Shown here one piece after another: positions 23,556 through 35,627 of a stretch of 64,000 nucleotides of DNA. Each line of letters starts with the position of its first letter. Position 1 is the first letter of the stretch. Source of the DNA: Botryotinia globosa (taxonomy: Eukaryota > Ascomycota > Leotiomycetes > Helotiales > Sclerotiniaceae); the NCBI GenBank assembly GCA_014898425.1, contig RCSZ01000005.1:1886501-1950500 (forward strand), written 5' to 3'. A model generated the notes under the pieces. The model saw only the letters and a list, made by a program, of their open reading frames with translations, had not been told where the DNA came from and did not search any database. The translations under genes and the position numbers were made by a program.

Positions 23556-24129
23556 GCAAACACGAGCACACGAGCTGTAGGTCCGTGTTGTGCAGCGGTG
23601 CGGTGCGGTGTGGATGCCAGAGAATTTAGAAGGCAGTGCTGAGGTGGGTGAGCGGGTCGTTGTGATTGTATATAGTGTGATGTGATGTGATGTGATGTGG
23701 AATTGAAATTCTAGGAGTGAGTAGGTAGTAGGTTGTTGGTAGGAAGAGGAAGATGGGGAGAGAGAGAGAGAGTATTATATGTAGTTATATATTTACTTAG
23801 CCATTTGTATATACATAGCGGTATATATTGATTAATTGATGGATACCTAGTAGGTTTATTACACAGTATATACGAAGTACTCGTAAAAGTAGAAGAAGTA
23901 CCTATCTTGGAATCATATTCCCAAATGAATTAGCGAAAGATAAATCATAATACAAGAATCAAGTCAGGGTTTGCACTTGACTGACCCCTGAAATGTGAAA
24001 CGTGTGTGGATGGATGATCCTAAAGTCTAGATTCTTTTTTTGGTGGTGATGAAAAAGAAAAGATTAAAAAATGGATCGGAAAGCCTGGGAGGGAGAGGGA
24101 GAAAAGTATGAATTTTATTTGTTTAGGTT

Positions 24130-24169
24130 AGGTGGTAGTAGTAGGTAGTAGTAGTAGTAGTGGTAGTAG

Positions 24170-24236
<67 letters not shown>

Positions 24237-24263
24237 TGGTAGTGGTAGTGGTAGTGGTAGTAG

Positions 24264-24294
<31 letters not shown>

Positions 24295-24305
24295 GTAGGT
24301 AGGTA
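24130..24305. repeat. GTA/GTG trinucleotide microsatellite
   Basis: About 175 bases of GTA repeats with GTG and GTAG interruptions. On the minus strand it opens a 141-codon frame made almost only of Tyr, Thr and His, which is an artefact of the repeat. Confidence 0.95.
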
Positions 24306-24835
24306 GATAGATAGGTACTGAATTGTTTATTAATTTGAGGGAATTTATATGGAGGGTATGGAGGGTATGGAGGGAGGATGATTAATGGTAATGTGGATTG
24401 TATTTGAGTTGTTTGTTTTGTGATATTGTCGAGATTGGCATTGAGAGGGATTTGATGTTTGTGTGTTCTATTGTTCTGTTGTTCTATTGTTCTATAGAAG
24501 GCTTGAGGAGAGAGAGATATATTATATATATGTAGGTAGGTATATAGATACACTAGATAGACAGATACATATACATCTATGCAGGTAGATATATAGATAT
24601 GCTATAGTAGATAAACAGATACATACATACATATCTATGCAGGTAGATATATAGATATGCTACAGTAAATGAATTTCCACACCACGACCGATTAGTCAAA
24701 ACACATCTCACACCAAGGAAGCTCGGAACCAACCACACGCGAGCATGGCAAGCATGGCAAGCATGGCATTGAAACAACTTGGACCTGCAAATCGAGAAAC
24801 AAATCAGCACACGCCCAAGGAAGGAGGAAAAGCTA

Positions 24836-24879
24836 GAGGCGAGAGGCGAGAGGCGAGAGGCGAGAGGCGAGAGGCTAGA
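24836..24879. repeat. 7-bp tandem repeat (GCGAGAG)
   Basis: Six copies of the 7-base unit GAGGCGA, followed directly by short ACCAG repeats to about 24896. Confidence 0.85.
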
Positions 24880-25076
24880 CCAGACCAGACCAGACTAACT
24901 TGTAAACTAAACTAAAGCAAAGAATTTCCCTAAAGCGTGCGTCGTCTCTCTCTCTCGACCAATACATGAAATGTTGTAAACTCGAGTTGTGTTGGAGATT
25001 GGATCATGATGAATGCAGCAAGCATAGGATACCACTGATACCAGTAGAGAAAAGAAACTAGACGACGAGATTAGGA

Positions 25077-25118
25077 TCCTCACTCCTGAGTCCTCACTCC
25101 TGAGTCCTCACTCCTGAG
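25077..25118. repeat. 14-bp tandem repeat
   Basis: Three exact copies of TCCTCACTCCTGAG. They decay into shorter CACTCCT repeats that end around 25146. Confidence 0.85.
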
Positions 25119-26357
25119 TCCTCCCTCACTCCTCACTCCTCACTCCAATCTATAGAAGCATCGGTTCCCTTGCTTGAATGCTTCTTTGCTCGAGCCTTGC
25201 AAATACATAATAGCTAATCACATCATTAATATTCGTATCTTTTTTTCTCATGACCAACTACCAAGTATCTCGTACACGGAGCACCTTACCTCATACCTAG
25301 TCCTTGTTATCCGTGATCTGTGGATTTTCATATACTACCTGGTGTACCTAGGGATGTAGAAATTCTATCCCATTACCGTTACCGTTACCGTTACGATTAC
25401 GATTAATACCATTGAATTATCACATCCAATCAATCTTATACATTGATTTTACTTCCCTTTCCAACTCATATATTCATTCATTTATTTATTCATTCATTCA
25501 TTCATCCATCCACTCATCCACTCATCCACTCATCCACTCATTCAATTCACTCTTTACTCCAGATCCTTCTTTGATCGGGTCACTTTTCTGCAACTGTAAC
25601 CTCCCTGATAGTCACATCCACTCACTCATTATTGCCCTTTCTATTCATTTCATACATATATATATACATATATACATATATACATACATACACATATACC
25701 TTGTACACCCTTTTTAAACCCTCTTACCCTTTTTTCCCTCAATTCTCGTGCCATTGCGCGTATCATCACACCCATCGATCCCCTTTTTCTAAACCACGCA
25801 CGCAACAACCCTCTACCATACCACCACACACACTCACTCTCACACTCACTCACTCACTCATTACCTTCAATCTCATTCAACACCACAACCACACTCTTTC
25901 AACTTCATCACTCAATCCTCGTGGTGTTGATTTTTATCTTCAGAATTAAATCCAACATTGCTGCTACTGCTGGGCTGTGGTTAGCTTTCACAATTACGAT
26001 ACCCCAAATAACGAGCGTTGCGTTGAATTGATTCATCCGGTTTTTGCCCATTTGCTTGCTTCCATCTATTGAAGGAGTGACTGAAGCAGCTGAAACATCA
26101 CTTCGACCACCGTCCGACCTATTCTACGAACCTCTTCAATATTTGATTTACTCACTTTCTCTATTTTCTTCATCCTCGACTTACACTTCGTTCGATTGAA
26201 TCGAATGCTCTTATTTGCGACGATAATACCTGAGTCGACAATAATAATTACTTTCAACAATCACAACAACAACAACAACAACATCAACATCCCTCTCTCG
26301 ATCTTGTAGATCTTACTCATCCCCAACCATACATTCACTTCGTCTTCACCACGCAAA

Positions 26358-27427
26358 ATGAATCAATCAGATTACAAAGGTCGGAGGACAGCTGGAATGC
26401 GTGGAATGAGTATGGATAATATTCTCGGAGATCCATTCGCGCTGGCTACCATCTCGATTGCTATGGTATGTTACTTGGAAGTCGTGGATATATACTGCGC
26501 CTCATTCTCTCCATGCAATGGTTACTGACATGAACGATTGATAGCTTGCATGGTTGATCGCTTTCATTGGATCGATATTAGCGACTGCATCACACGCATC
26601 TAATGACGGATTTCCCAATTATTCATGGTTTACGATTGCATATATGCTGTGTTGCATTCTAGGAATATTTGTCGTGATAGCATCGGACACAACTCAAACC
26701 TATCATGTCGCTATCGTTGGATTCTTGGCTACCGGTCTCGTGCTAACAAGTTCATCTGTTAATTCGTTAATTTATTCTTCAAATGGAGCAAAGGAAGCCG
26801 CCGCGGCTGGACACATCCTTCTCTCTATGGTTGCGGTAAGATTGTGTGGTCCGAAAGGTCTCGATCCCTGACTAATGTTGCATCTAGATTATTTGGATGT
26901 TCTACTTTGGATCAACACCTTCAGCGGTACCTCGAGCATACCTTGACTCGTTTGCACTTCACAAAGACCACAGAGTATCATCGGGGAGAGGAATGTCGAC
27001 TGCTTATGGCAATGGATATGGAATTGGTCGACCGGATACTTCAATCTCCTCAAACGTTCCACCACAAATGTATACCTCGGCGCAATTAGGTGGTTTCGAA
27101 ACATCTTCGCCAGTAGCAGGATTCCCCGGAGGTGCCGCGGGAGCCGAGCGCAACTCATCACAACCAAGATTTGGAGCCAGCAATCTTGGACCACATGGGG
27201 GAATGGGTTCAGAACCTACACCCGGAGAAGTCATCCAACCTACAGAATATCCATACCGAGCGAAGGCCATTTATTCTTACGATGCCAACCCAGATGATGC
27301 AAACGAGATTAGTTTCGCCAAACACGAAATATTAGAAGTCTCAGACGTAAGTGGACGATGGTGGCAAGCCAAGAAAGAAAACGGAGACACCGGAATCGCG
27401 CCTTCGAATTACCTAATCTTATTATAA
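26358..27427 (+). CDS. sho1: High-osmolarity signalling protein Sho1 (membrane osmosensor)
   Basis: Three exons, 26358-26465, 26545-26835 and 26888-27427, all phase 0, give 312 residues. A short cytosolic N-terminus ([18 protein letters not shown]) leads into four transmembrane helices between about residues 27 and 140. A Gly/Ser-rich linker follows. A C-terminal SH3 domain spans about 256-312 ([32 protein letters not shown]). The ALYDY-like start, tandem Trp and SNY residues of the peptide-binding groove are all present. Four TM helices plus one C-terminal SH3 domain is the unique Sho1 architecture. In yeast the SH3 domain recruits the MAP kinase kinase Pbs2 to start the HOG pathway. In filamentous fungi it also contributes to growth and pathogenicity in some species (established knowledge). 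The leader contains CAA repeats. Confidence 0.95.
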
Positions 27428-29125
27428 GGGTGAAGAAGGTTCCTGGGGATGTCATGGTGAAAATACCAATATGCAACAGCACACCTTGGTTGATAGGAAT
27501 TGGGAATTGGGAATATATCAAAGGTGTGGGGATGGGAATCGTTTTCTCCAAAGATATATGAAATCACTGGAGTGCCATTATGGGGTGCAAAGGTTTTGGT
27601 TTGGAGTTTATGTAATAAAGTCAATGTGTTACGATTGGGAACTTTTTTCTTTCTTTACTCTTTTTTTTTTCTTTTCCTTCTCATTTTACTTTTCATTCTT
27701 TCTCTGCCTTTCTTACTTCTAGCTCTTGCTTCTTTTTTTTTCGTTTCCCTTGTGGGTTTTTGATTTGCACTGCCTTTTTGTGTTGATCAAAAATGCTCGG
27801 TGAACTATGCAAATGCGATGGGCTTCGGAGTTGGGGAATATGTACACTACCCGGCTAATTTGTGATTACCTACAAAGCTGGGTGGATCCGAACGTGAGAG
27901 GGATGTGAGAGAATGGAGTTGATTAGTTGGGGGTGGATTTGGTTGATGGATACGTGATGCTGACTGGGCTATCTGACTAATTTGTTCAGACCTGTCTTCT
28001 GGTTCCTGGCTACTGGCCCTTGGCTCTCATGGTGATAATTGGGAATTGAAGATGTGGAGGAGTGAAATTATATGGCGCGTGCAGATAATGACATGGGCAT
28101 TGAGATGCTAGGCTAGACTGAATAGGGCCGAGGATAAGGGGTTTAGTCGGTGAAATAGTCCAGGGGATGGGAAGAGACAAGTGCATGATTTGGGAAGTGT
28201 GGGTGAGGGACTTGATTATAAGATAAGACAAATAAGGTACAAGGTAGAAACGGAATACAAATGGTAAAGAAATACAAGTGGAAATTCTGTTTGATGTGAC
28301 TGGTGATTGGCGACTACGGTATACATTGTAAGTATCTAGGGATCTTGAAGTATTAGATTATTTCTTTGATTGAGTTGGGATTGTGGTTGGGACAAAGGTA
28401 GAGAGGTAGGGATTGAGAGAGAGATTGAGAGAGAGATTGAGAGAGAGATTGAGAGAGAGATTGAGAGGTTTTTTGAAAAAGGAGAGGTGAGTTGAAAAAA
28501 GAGAAGGGAAATAGAGAAAGAAGTAAATGAACAAATGAACAAGAGAGTGTAATATCAGATATCAAATTTCACATCGATATATTCACACCTCTATAAATCC
28601 ACCTACCTACCTACAGATCACCATACGAATAACAACGTAAACAATCTCAAAACTTATCATTTAATAGCAAATTTTTATTCTGCAATATGGTATTGCAACG
28701 TAACGTCCAACGACCAAAGTCGTCCTTCAAGCTGTAAAGTAATCTACTATACTATATCTCCACTGCCCTACCCGATCCATTCTCAATCTCATACAAACTC
28801 GATCTGATATGCATCCAATTGATAAGATTCATCTCATCATCATCATCGTCATCATACCTAGTCAGATGACATCCCTATCCCACATCCCCAATCAACTTCC
28901 ATTCCTCGCAATCCCGAATGATTCTTAAAATCCCAGGGTATGCAGCATCCATAATCATTTCATACTTGTATGGATGTCATGAAATCCAAATCTGGAACTT
29001 CATTTCATATCTCTCATATCAAAACAAAAAACGCCAACCAAATGCAACGTGCGCTTGAGCAACCATTTAATCCACTCCAATTATTCGACATGACATCACG
29101 ACGAATCTAATCCTCTTTTTCTTCT
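27428..29125. other. Intergenic region between convergent genes
   Basis: This is the 3' flank of SHO1 and of the importin gene. It includes a T-rich stretch (27650-27760) and a 12-bp GATTGAGAGAGA tandem repeat at 28411-28466. No gene is supported. Confidence 0.6.
28411..28466. repeat. 12-bp tandem repeat (GATTGAGAGAGA)
   Basis: Four full copies plus a partial one of the 12-base unit. It is purine-rich and non-coding. Confidence 0.85.
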
Positions 29126-32100
29126 TCAAGCTCCTCCATTGACTACACCTGCAGCAAGTTGTGCCTCTATTTGAGCCGATGCAATTGCCGCAGCTGCGTT
29201 GACATCTGCTTGATGTATAACACCTTGAACTATTTCTTGCTCAGATGGGTTGAGATTTGTGGTAAGTGATTCATAAAGTTGAGGTTGTTCTTGTTGAAGT
29301 TCTGTATAAAAATTAGTACATTGTCTCAACCAGGTTTCCAAGAAGAATACATACTCATCAAGGCGTTCTTGAATAACTGGTATGGCTCCACCTTATCGAG
29401 AGGGGTTTCAAGAAGACTCTCTTCGCCAAGCTCGTCATCCGAGTCTTGATCTTCAAGATTGCTGAATTTTGAAGCCTAAAATATTATAAGCACGTATAGA
29501 TCAAGGGTCAAGTCATTATCACTTACTTCTTCGCTCAAAAACTCGAGGTAAGCGCTACTTTCATCCTTGATGTCATTTTCTTCATCTCCCTCATCACCTT
29601 CCTCCCCCCAGGCATTATCATCACCCGCCCACTCGTCATCCTCGTCATCATCATAGCCCTCACCATCTCCTGGGAAGTCATCTTTCAAAGCTTCCTCGCG
29701 GTTCATTGTGGCCGTGGGGAGAGTTTGGAATAATCTGACAATGCCCTGCAACAATCTAGGCCAGCCCTGTTGAACACTAACTGGAACCTGATCGGCATTG
29801 AGGGTGAGTAAGGAAACAATGGCGGCGATTGAAAGTTTCTTGTCGTGTACTCTGGTAAAACTATCGATGCTTGCGAACCACAGGCTGAAGAACTTGTTGG
29901 TCCATTGCTTTTGCTCCAGGATATGTAAAGTCAAAGCTGGGTTGTAATAGATTGCGTTGATGACCATTTCCATGAGATGAATTTTGTATGACTTGACCTT
30001 GACATCGGTGTTTGTTAGAGTTCTCATAGCCATGTCGACAAATTGTAAAACGTATTGATCAATATGACCTCGTAGACTAAGCATCATGCCTTCGGCCAAC
30101 TTGCATGCACAAATCTTGTCAACACCTCCAACCTTATCATCAGCAAACATGTCTGCAACCATGCCAAAGAAGGCATCCAGGTATTGTGGTGATTGTACGA
30201 GATGGGCACTGCCATATTGTACAAAGTTGTCCAAAGCTGGAAGCATGTCTTCGAGATAAAGTTCGGCACCAGCCTTAAAAGTCGAGTGGATGAGCTCAAA
30301 TGCTTGCCACATGGTTGGAGAGATAGATTTGGCAGCAAATGTACAGCTGTCAATGATCTCGAAAACTTCATTGTAAAGATCTGCGACTATTAGTATAAGC
30401 AAGTCTCAAATAGACAAAGGAAAAGGGGATTCGAACCATAAAGTTTGTTCTCCAACGTGACCTTGATGACTGGCATCAGAATGGATTCCATATGCAAAAG
30501 AACATCAGGAGTACTCTCCAAGGTCAAAATCAAAGTGCCAATCGTTTGCAACACTCCGAGTGCGGTAATACTCTTATCATCCAAATAGTCGCCATACTCA
30601 TCGTCTTCCCTCTTTTCGTTCTTCTCCAATAATTCTCTAACAATTCGCAAATAAGTATCGCGCAACTGTTCGCTTAATGCCACGGCGAAAGGAGTCAATT
30701 CTGCTGCAAATACTTCAACAAAATCCTCCATAACATTTGACAATGCATCCACATCAACCTCGTTGGCAAGTTTCAATAACTGTTGCATAATTTGTGGGAT
30801 GTTTGATTGCATGCTTGTGCGAATGATATCGTGTCTAATCAAAGGCTGCAACGCGAGTGCTGCTTCAACACGAACTGGAAGGTCTGGATCGGCCATACAC
30901 TCGAGAATATTTCGGTATATGATAAGAAGATTCTGAGTATCCTTGAAATCGAGTTGTTCGAACTTCTCAACAGTGTCGCAAGCTCTGGCTCGTAAGAATC
31001 CTTGGGAGCTCTTGAAATCGGGGAAGACATATCGAACCAAGAAATACTCCACTTGTTCAGCGATCGGACTCTTTTTTCCTAGGATGACACTGGACAAAGT
31101 TCCAATCATTCTCAAAGCTCCCTCCTTTGCAATGTGGTTCTTCTGTCCCTCTCCCGCAGCCTCGTATTCGTTTACAATCGAGTTGACAAATGTAAGAATG
31201 GTGAAAGTGTGCTTTCTGCGAACTTTGGTGAGTGTGATCAAGAAGTTAGTTGCGGCGTTGTCTGGTGCTGAGACCTCTTCGTAAAAGTTCAATTTGTGGT
31301 GTAAATATTCCTCTGGGTCGGTTTCGAATTTCTCAACATCGTCGGGCGAGAGGCACATAACAGGGAAAAGGAAATGGGTGACAAGGCTGTCGAGATGTGG
31401 TTTCAAATGAGCCCACATTTGCTTTGGTCGAACACACTCATCCAGGAAAACCAAGGTGTAAGAAAGACAAGGTCTGCTGAGCCATGTCGTCTTTGCGACC
31501 CATTTTTCAATCTGCTGAAGGTAACCTTTGAGAATCTCGGGTGCGAAATTGGCTGTGAAACTCTTTGCGAATGCGGCATAATCGTCTCCATTGCCTTTCG
31601 ACAAAGATGTGGGGTTGCCATAACTAAAGAAGTGTTAGTGAATGATATTCAGTGACATGCAAATTACTCACCGAACATAGAGTCTGTTCAAATTGAAGTA
31701 TGACCATTTCTTGGCCTTCCACCAATGGTTGGCCTCTCTCTCAGCTTCATCCTCAGGTAAAGCGGTAGCTGGAACATCTTTTGCGACTGTTTGAAGGAAC
31801 AAAGTGCACCAGCCAACTACTACTGTATGTTCGCGCAATGAGGCAGATAAGTCAAACTATTGTTGTCAGCACCTTTATGAATCTTCCAAAAATAAGCACA
31901 GGTACATACAAATGTTGCATGTTTGTATGCCTTGAGAACAATATGAAGCATTTCTCCCGCCTCTTCGCTCATCTCGTTGACCAAACCCTGTCCGATTGTC
32001 AAAAGCCTTGGGAATGTGGCTTCCACAATTGCGTCGAAATCTGCGCGATTCTCCCCCGATTTGAAACGGAAAACCCGACAGATTGCGAGGAGACACTGTA

Positions 32101-32650
32101 AACCTGCGAATATTGATGCTGCATCGTTTGTGTTCAACAATTGAACAGTCATTTCTATGAAGGAAGGCCATCTATCTGGGAAATCATAATGTAAAATCTT
32201 TTGAAGGACTGGTACAAGTTGTTGTCGAATTTGTGGTGGGGAGGAAGCAATGAAAGGGAGGAGTCGATCTCGGAATCTAGCCTTCTCATCGTCGGCCATC
32301 GGCTTGGGCTGGGTTTCGCTCGGTAGCCATGCTCTCGTAACGCGATTCTTAAGGTAGACAACCGCTGCAATGTAGCGTTAGTATCTGCCAGCAGCGGGGT
32401 ATGTATTGCGAAGGAGTTTGCATACTTGATAACCGAACAGCAGGATTTTGTTCTGCTTGTAATATATCAAGAAGGGCATCGGTGAATCCAGGATGTTCCT
32501 CGGCCTGTTAAATACTTTGTTAGAGGTAGAAGGGAAATAAAAATTGGTAGGAATGCTTACTGATTTCAAGTCCAGTTCAGCGCGCCGACGAGTATCAGCA
32601 TCTGGATCAAGAGTCGAAGCAATACGACCTCGCAAGACGGCAACATCCAT
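29126..32650 (-). CDS. Importin-7/8 type karyopherin (Sxm1/Nmd5-like)
   Basis: Eight exons, 32650-32561, 32504-32426, 32364-31910, 31856-31672, 31623-30437, 30380-29527, 29475-29355 and 29301-29126, give 1048 residues with consistent phases. The N-terminus shows the importin-beta N-terminal domain: RRRAELDLKSAEEHPGF, then TVVYLKNRVTRAW, the stretch that contacts Ran-GTP in this family. The whole chain is helical HEAT repeats. A long acidic insertion near residues 910-950 (DDDEDDEWAGDDNAWGEEGDEGDEEND) and a Gln/Ala-rich C-terminus follow, as in importin-7/8, Sxm1 and Nmd5. These carry ribosomal proteins, histones and stress kinases such as Hog1 (Nmd5) into the nucleus in yeast. I cannot decide which yeast paralogue it matches; filamentous ascomycetes usually have one. 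Its neighbour SHO1 acts in the HOG pathway, which is suggestive at most. Confidence 0.92.
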
Positions 32651-33279
32651 CTTTGCTTATCTATTGAAAATAACTCAATAAAATAATTTGGGGGGTTTGT
32701 CTTGGATTCGGAGAACCGCAAAAACTTGAGCACTTCAAGAATTCGAGGAAGTTTTGTCGTGTCAATATATTTTGTGGTTCCCCCAAATTCGCCTAGCTGA
32801 AAAAAAGCAAGCGAATGAAAAAAAGTTCCTTGTAAGGAAGGATTAAGTGCAAGTGTGTGAATGAGTGAATGAGTGAATGGGTTTTGGTCTACCAATTACC
32901 AGATCATTCCAGGATCATTCCAATTCAAAGGCTTTAATAATAAACAATTCATTCAATTCATTTGTTGATGTTGATGTTGATGTTGATTTAAGGTTTTCTT
33001 TCTCTCTCTCTTGACAAGTTACTGCAGAAGAAGCTTTAATGTTCTTTGAACTCTTTTTTCCTTTTTGATTTCCACAATCATATAGAAATTGTTAGGTATT
33101 GTTGGAGGCCAGGGGCGAGGGAGAATGTGAGTACTACCTAGTAGGTAAGGCACAGAAGAGAACAGAACAAACAGTATGCTATGCTATGTTATGTTATGTC
33201 TGGGGAAGCTGCAGAATCTCAAGGCAGTATTATGTTACAGTTACACGGAAGAGGAAAGAGAGGAAAGAGAGGAAAGAGA

Positions 33280-33369
33280 GATTCCAGAGATTCCAGAGAT
33301 TCCAGAGATTCCAGAGATTCCAGAGATTCCAGAGATTCCAGAGATTCCAGAGATTCCAGAGATTCCAGA
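33280..33369. repeat. 9-bp minisatellite (GATTCCAGA), ten copies
   Basis: Ten exact copies of GATTCCAGA. They are preceded by three copies of a different 9-base purine unit (AGGAAAGAG, about 33251-33279). Because the unit is a multiple of three it keeps all frames open and produces false repetitive ORFs. Confidence 0.95.
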
Positions 33370-34049
33370 GATACGCAAAGCAGACTGGGATGATGTTGGT
33401 CTCCGCACACTTTATGATCCTTATCAGAGGGCTTTGGCCTACAAAGAGGGGAAGATAAAAAGATCCCAAGACCCCTCCTTAAGCGCCTACCACTGCTACC
33501 AGTGATTTCATCATCAATTATATTACAGTATTAGTGAGGCTGGGATGTTGATCTACAGATGAACTGTTTGTTGGCTTTGGTATGGCATGGGAAGTCTAGA
33601 GAATATCGAACGCACGATGGATATGTGAGGCGAGAAGGTATGGATGTAATCTTATTAATAAGAAGAATAGCTAGTTGAGGTATCCATCTTTAGATGACAG
33701 ACAGGATCATTAGCTTGTCTAGACAACGGTTTGCTAGAAATCTTACTAATGCACTCACTCTCTGGCAATCCAGTCATGTTTGCAGTGCAGTGGATCTCCC
33801 ACGGAAAATATTCATTGATCTGAATTATGCAATGAGAAGGAGCATTATCTGGGTAATTTCCATGATATAAACCAACAATCATCGGGCACTCAGAAACATC
33901 AATCACTGACTGGTCTTTGGACATTGCAGTTGCCGAGATTGCCTCCAACAATTTGTTGGATCGACAGACTGACAGACTGACAGACTGATTGATGGATTGA
34001 TGGATTGATGTATTCACGAAATCTGCTACTGTATATCGTTTCCATTGAA

Positions 34050-34096
34050 ATAGTCTGCCTCCACGGCAGTGGCTCCCGGAGGGCCAGCGGAGCGTC
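34050..34096 (-). repeat. Dispersed 47 bp repeat, copy B
   Basis: Inverted copy of the block at 5553-5599, 46 of 47 bases identical. The bases on either side differ between the two copies, so the conserved unit appears to end there. Confidence 0.75.
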
Positions 34097-34648
34097 TCCA
34101 TTGATTATTACTCGTACATGGAAATTTGCAAGTCGGGTATCTCAGATATTGAAATAAGTCCAATTTCTTGATCTAGCCCCTTTACAAGTTTATAACCCCC
34201 AGTCACAAAATAGTGGTGATGAGATGCAATATTATACTAATACTACGATGGAGTTCATGGGTACCGGTATAAGACATAAGACGGATTTTACGTACACGTA
34301 CATACATGCAAGCAGCGGGTATTTCTAATCCAGAGCACTTATTACCATATAAATACATACAGTATAATATGTATCAAACGAAACCTCCAATTTATATTGA
34401 ATATTATTCCCTTGCGAAGTTATACAATATTGAAAAATTGAAAATGGCTCATTTACATGATCGATATATATATAAATATATAAATATATAAATATATAAA
34501 TATATATTCCTTGTCCACAATCCAAAAAAGGCATGCGATGAATTCCTTCCTGTTCATCTACCTATTATTGTCTATTTACCCTATATTCCGGGCCGCATTT
34601 TATAGTTATGATTTGCCCTTGGACAGCACGTGAAATATATCCCGAGCC

Positions 34649-34703
34649 ATACTCCCACTCTGTACTCCCACTCTGTACTCCCACTCTGTACTCCCACTCT
34701 GTA
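34649..34703. repeat. 13-bp tandem repeat (TACTCCCACTCTG)
   Basis: Four copies of TACTCCCACTCTG in tandem. They are followed by unique sequence. Confidence 0.85.
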
Positions 34704-35523
34704 CGCACCCAGATCCCACGTGTGAATTGTCCTACTCTGTAATCTAATTCCAATGCCGGTATGGTCTGTGCTTCCTCTAGCCTTATCGCCTTATCGCCTT
34801 ATCGCCTTATCACATGTACTTATGTTGCTAGTAGCCTCGAGACTTGGCTTTTAATTTGAGCTTTGTAATTAACAATATCTGAACCATTTGACGATATTTC
34901 TTGTGCTGATCTACTTGTCATACTGATCTTCGAATATACTTAGTTGCTCATCACCATTTTCCGACAATCAGACCTGATGCCAATTTCATCACTTCTTCCC
35001 CTAGTTCTTCTAAATTTCTTCAGAGATCATCTCGCGCGAGACATGTTACCACCCTCTGTGAGGAGAGAGATATACCCACTATCGATCTAGTATCTTCGAA
35101 ATTGTGCGCATTGCATCCATCCTCTCTATAAGGTATTCAAGTCACAGTTTTGAATCTAGCTGCGTCTTCAGTATCAAGACCAAAAATCTTACCGTGTCAC
35201 TTTCTATGCAATCATCACCCAGTTGTATGCCCGGCCTCCAACGAGGCAAGGAACCTGACAGATCATCAATGTAATGGTGATCTGCTTGCTTACTTTCAAC
35301 GTCATTAGTGTTGAATCGTATCCTAAGGGACTCGTTGCTAGTGGACTCATGTTGAAACCTATTACCATATTTTCTCTACAGACGATGTCAACAAGATGGT
35401 ACGTTGTTCCACAATGTTTCTAACATCTGTAGATCAATTACTTAGTCCTATACCGAATCGTATCTTTATTAGAAGAATGATGAGCTGGAAAGAGCCCCAT
35501 TTGCCCAAAATTCGGGATGTGTT

Positions 35524-35627
35524 TACAGAAAAACTTAGCTATACCGGACTGGGATATACCGGAATCTTGGATATACCGGATTTGATTGGTCGAAAATCTC
35601 AGTCCGGTATAACCAAGTTCTTCTGTA
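35524..35627. repeat. 104 bp palindromic element with 32 bp inverted arms
   Basis: The left arm 35524-35555 and right arm 35596-35627 are inverted repeats matching at 28 of 32 positions. All four differences are transitions. The 40-base spacer carries more copies of TATACCGGA. A transcript would fold into a strong hairpin. It looks like a miniature inverted-repeat element, possibly with RIP-type mutations. No target-site duplication was found. Confidence 0.65.

Larger units (their letters stand above)
23556..26357. other. Gene-free region dense in simple repeats, leading into the SHO1 promoter
   Basis: Contains a TGTGATG run (about 23680-23700), the GTA microsatellite at 24130-24300, 7-bp, 14-bp and GTTACC repeats (24836-25400), ATTC and CACT runs (about 25470-25550 and 25830-25860), and CAACAA repeats near 26260-26285. 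The last few hundred bases are C/T-rich and are probably promoter and 5' leader of the SHO1 gene. Open frames here are repeat artefacts. Confidence 0.6.

Noticed and set aside
24128..24553. 141-codon minus-strand frame with poly-Tyr
   Set aside because: It is produced by the GTA trinucleotide repeat.
33655..34101. 148-codon minus-strand frame with several Cys
   Set aside because: Its start lies inside the dispersed 47 bp repeat, it runs through simple repeats, and it has no recognisable motif or supporting splice structure.
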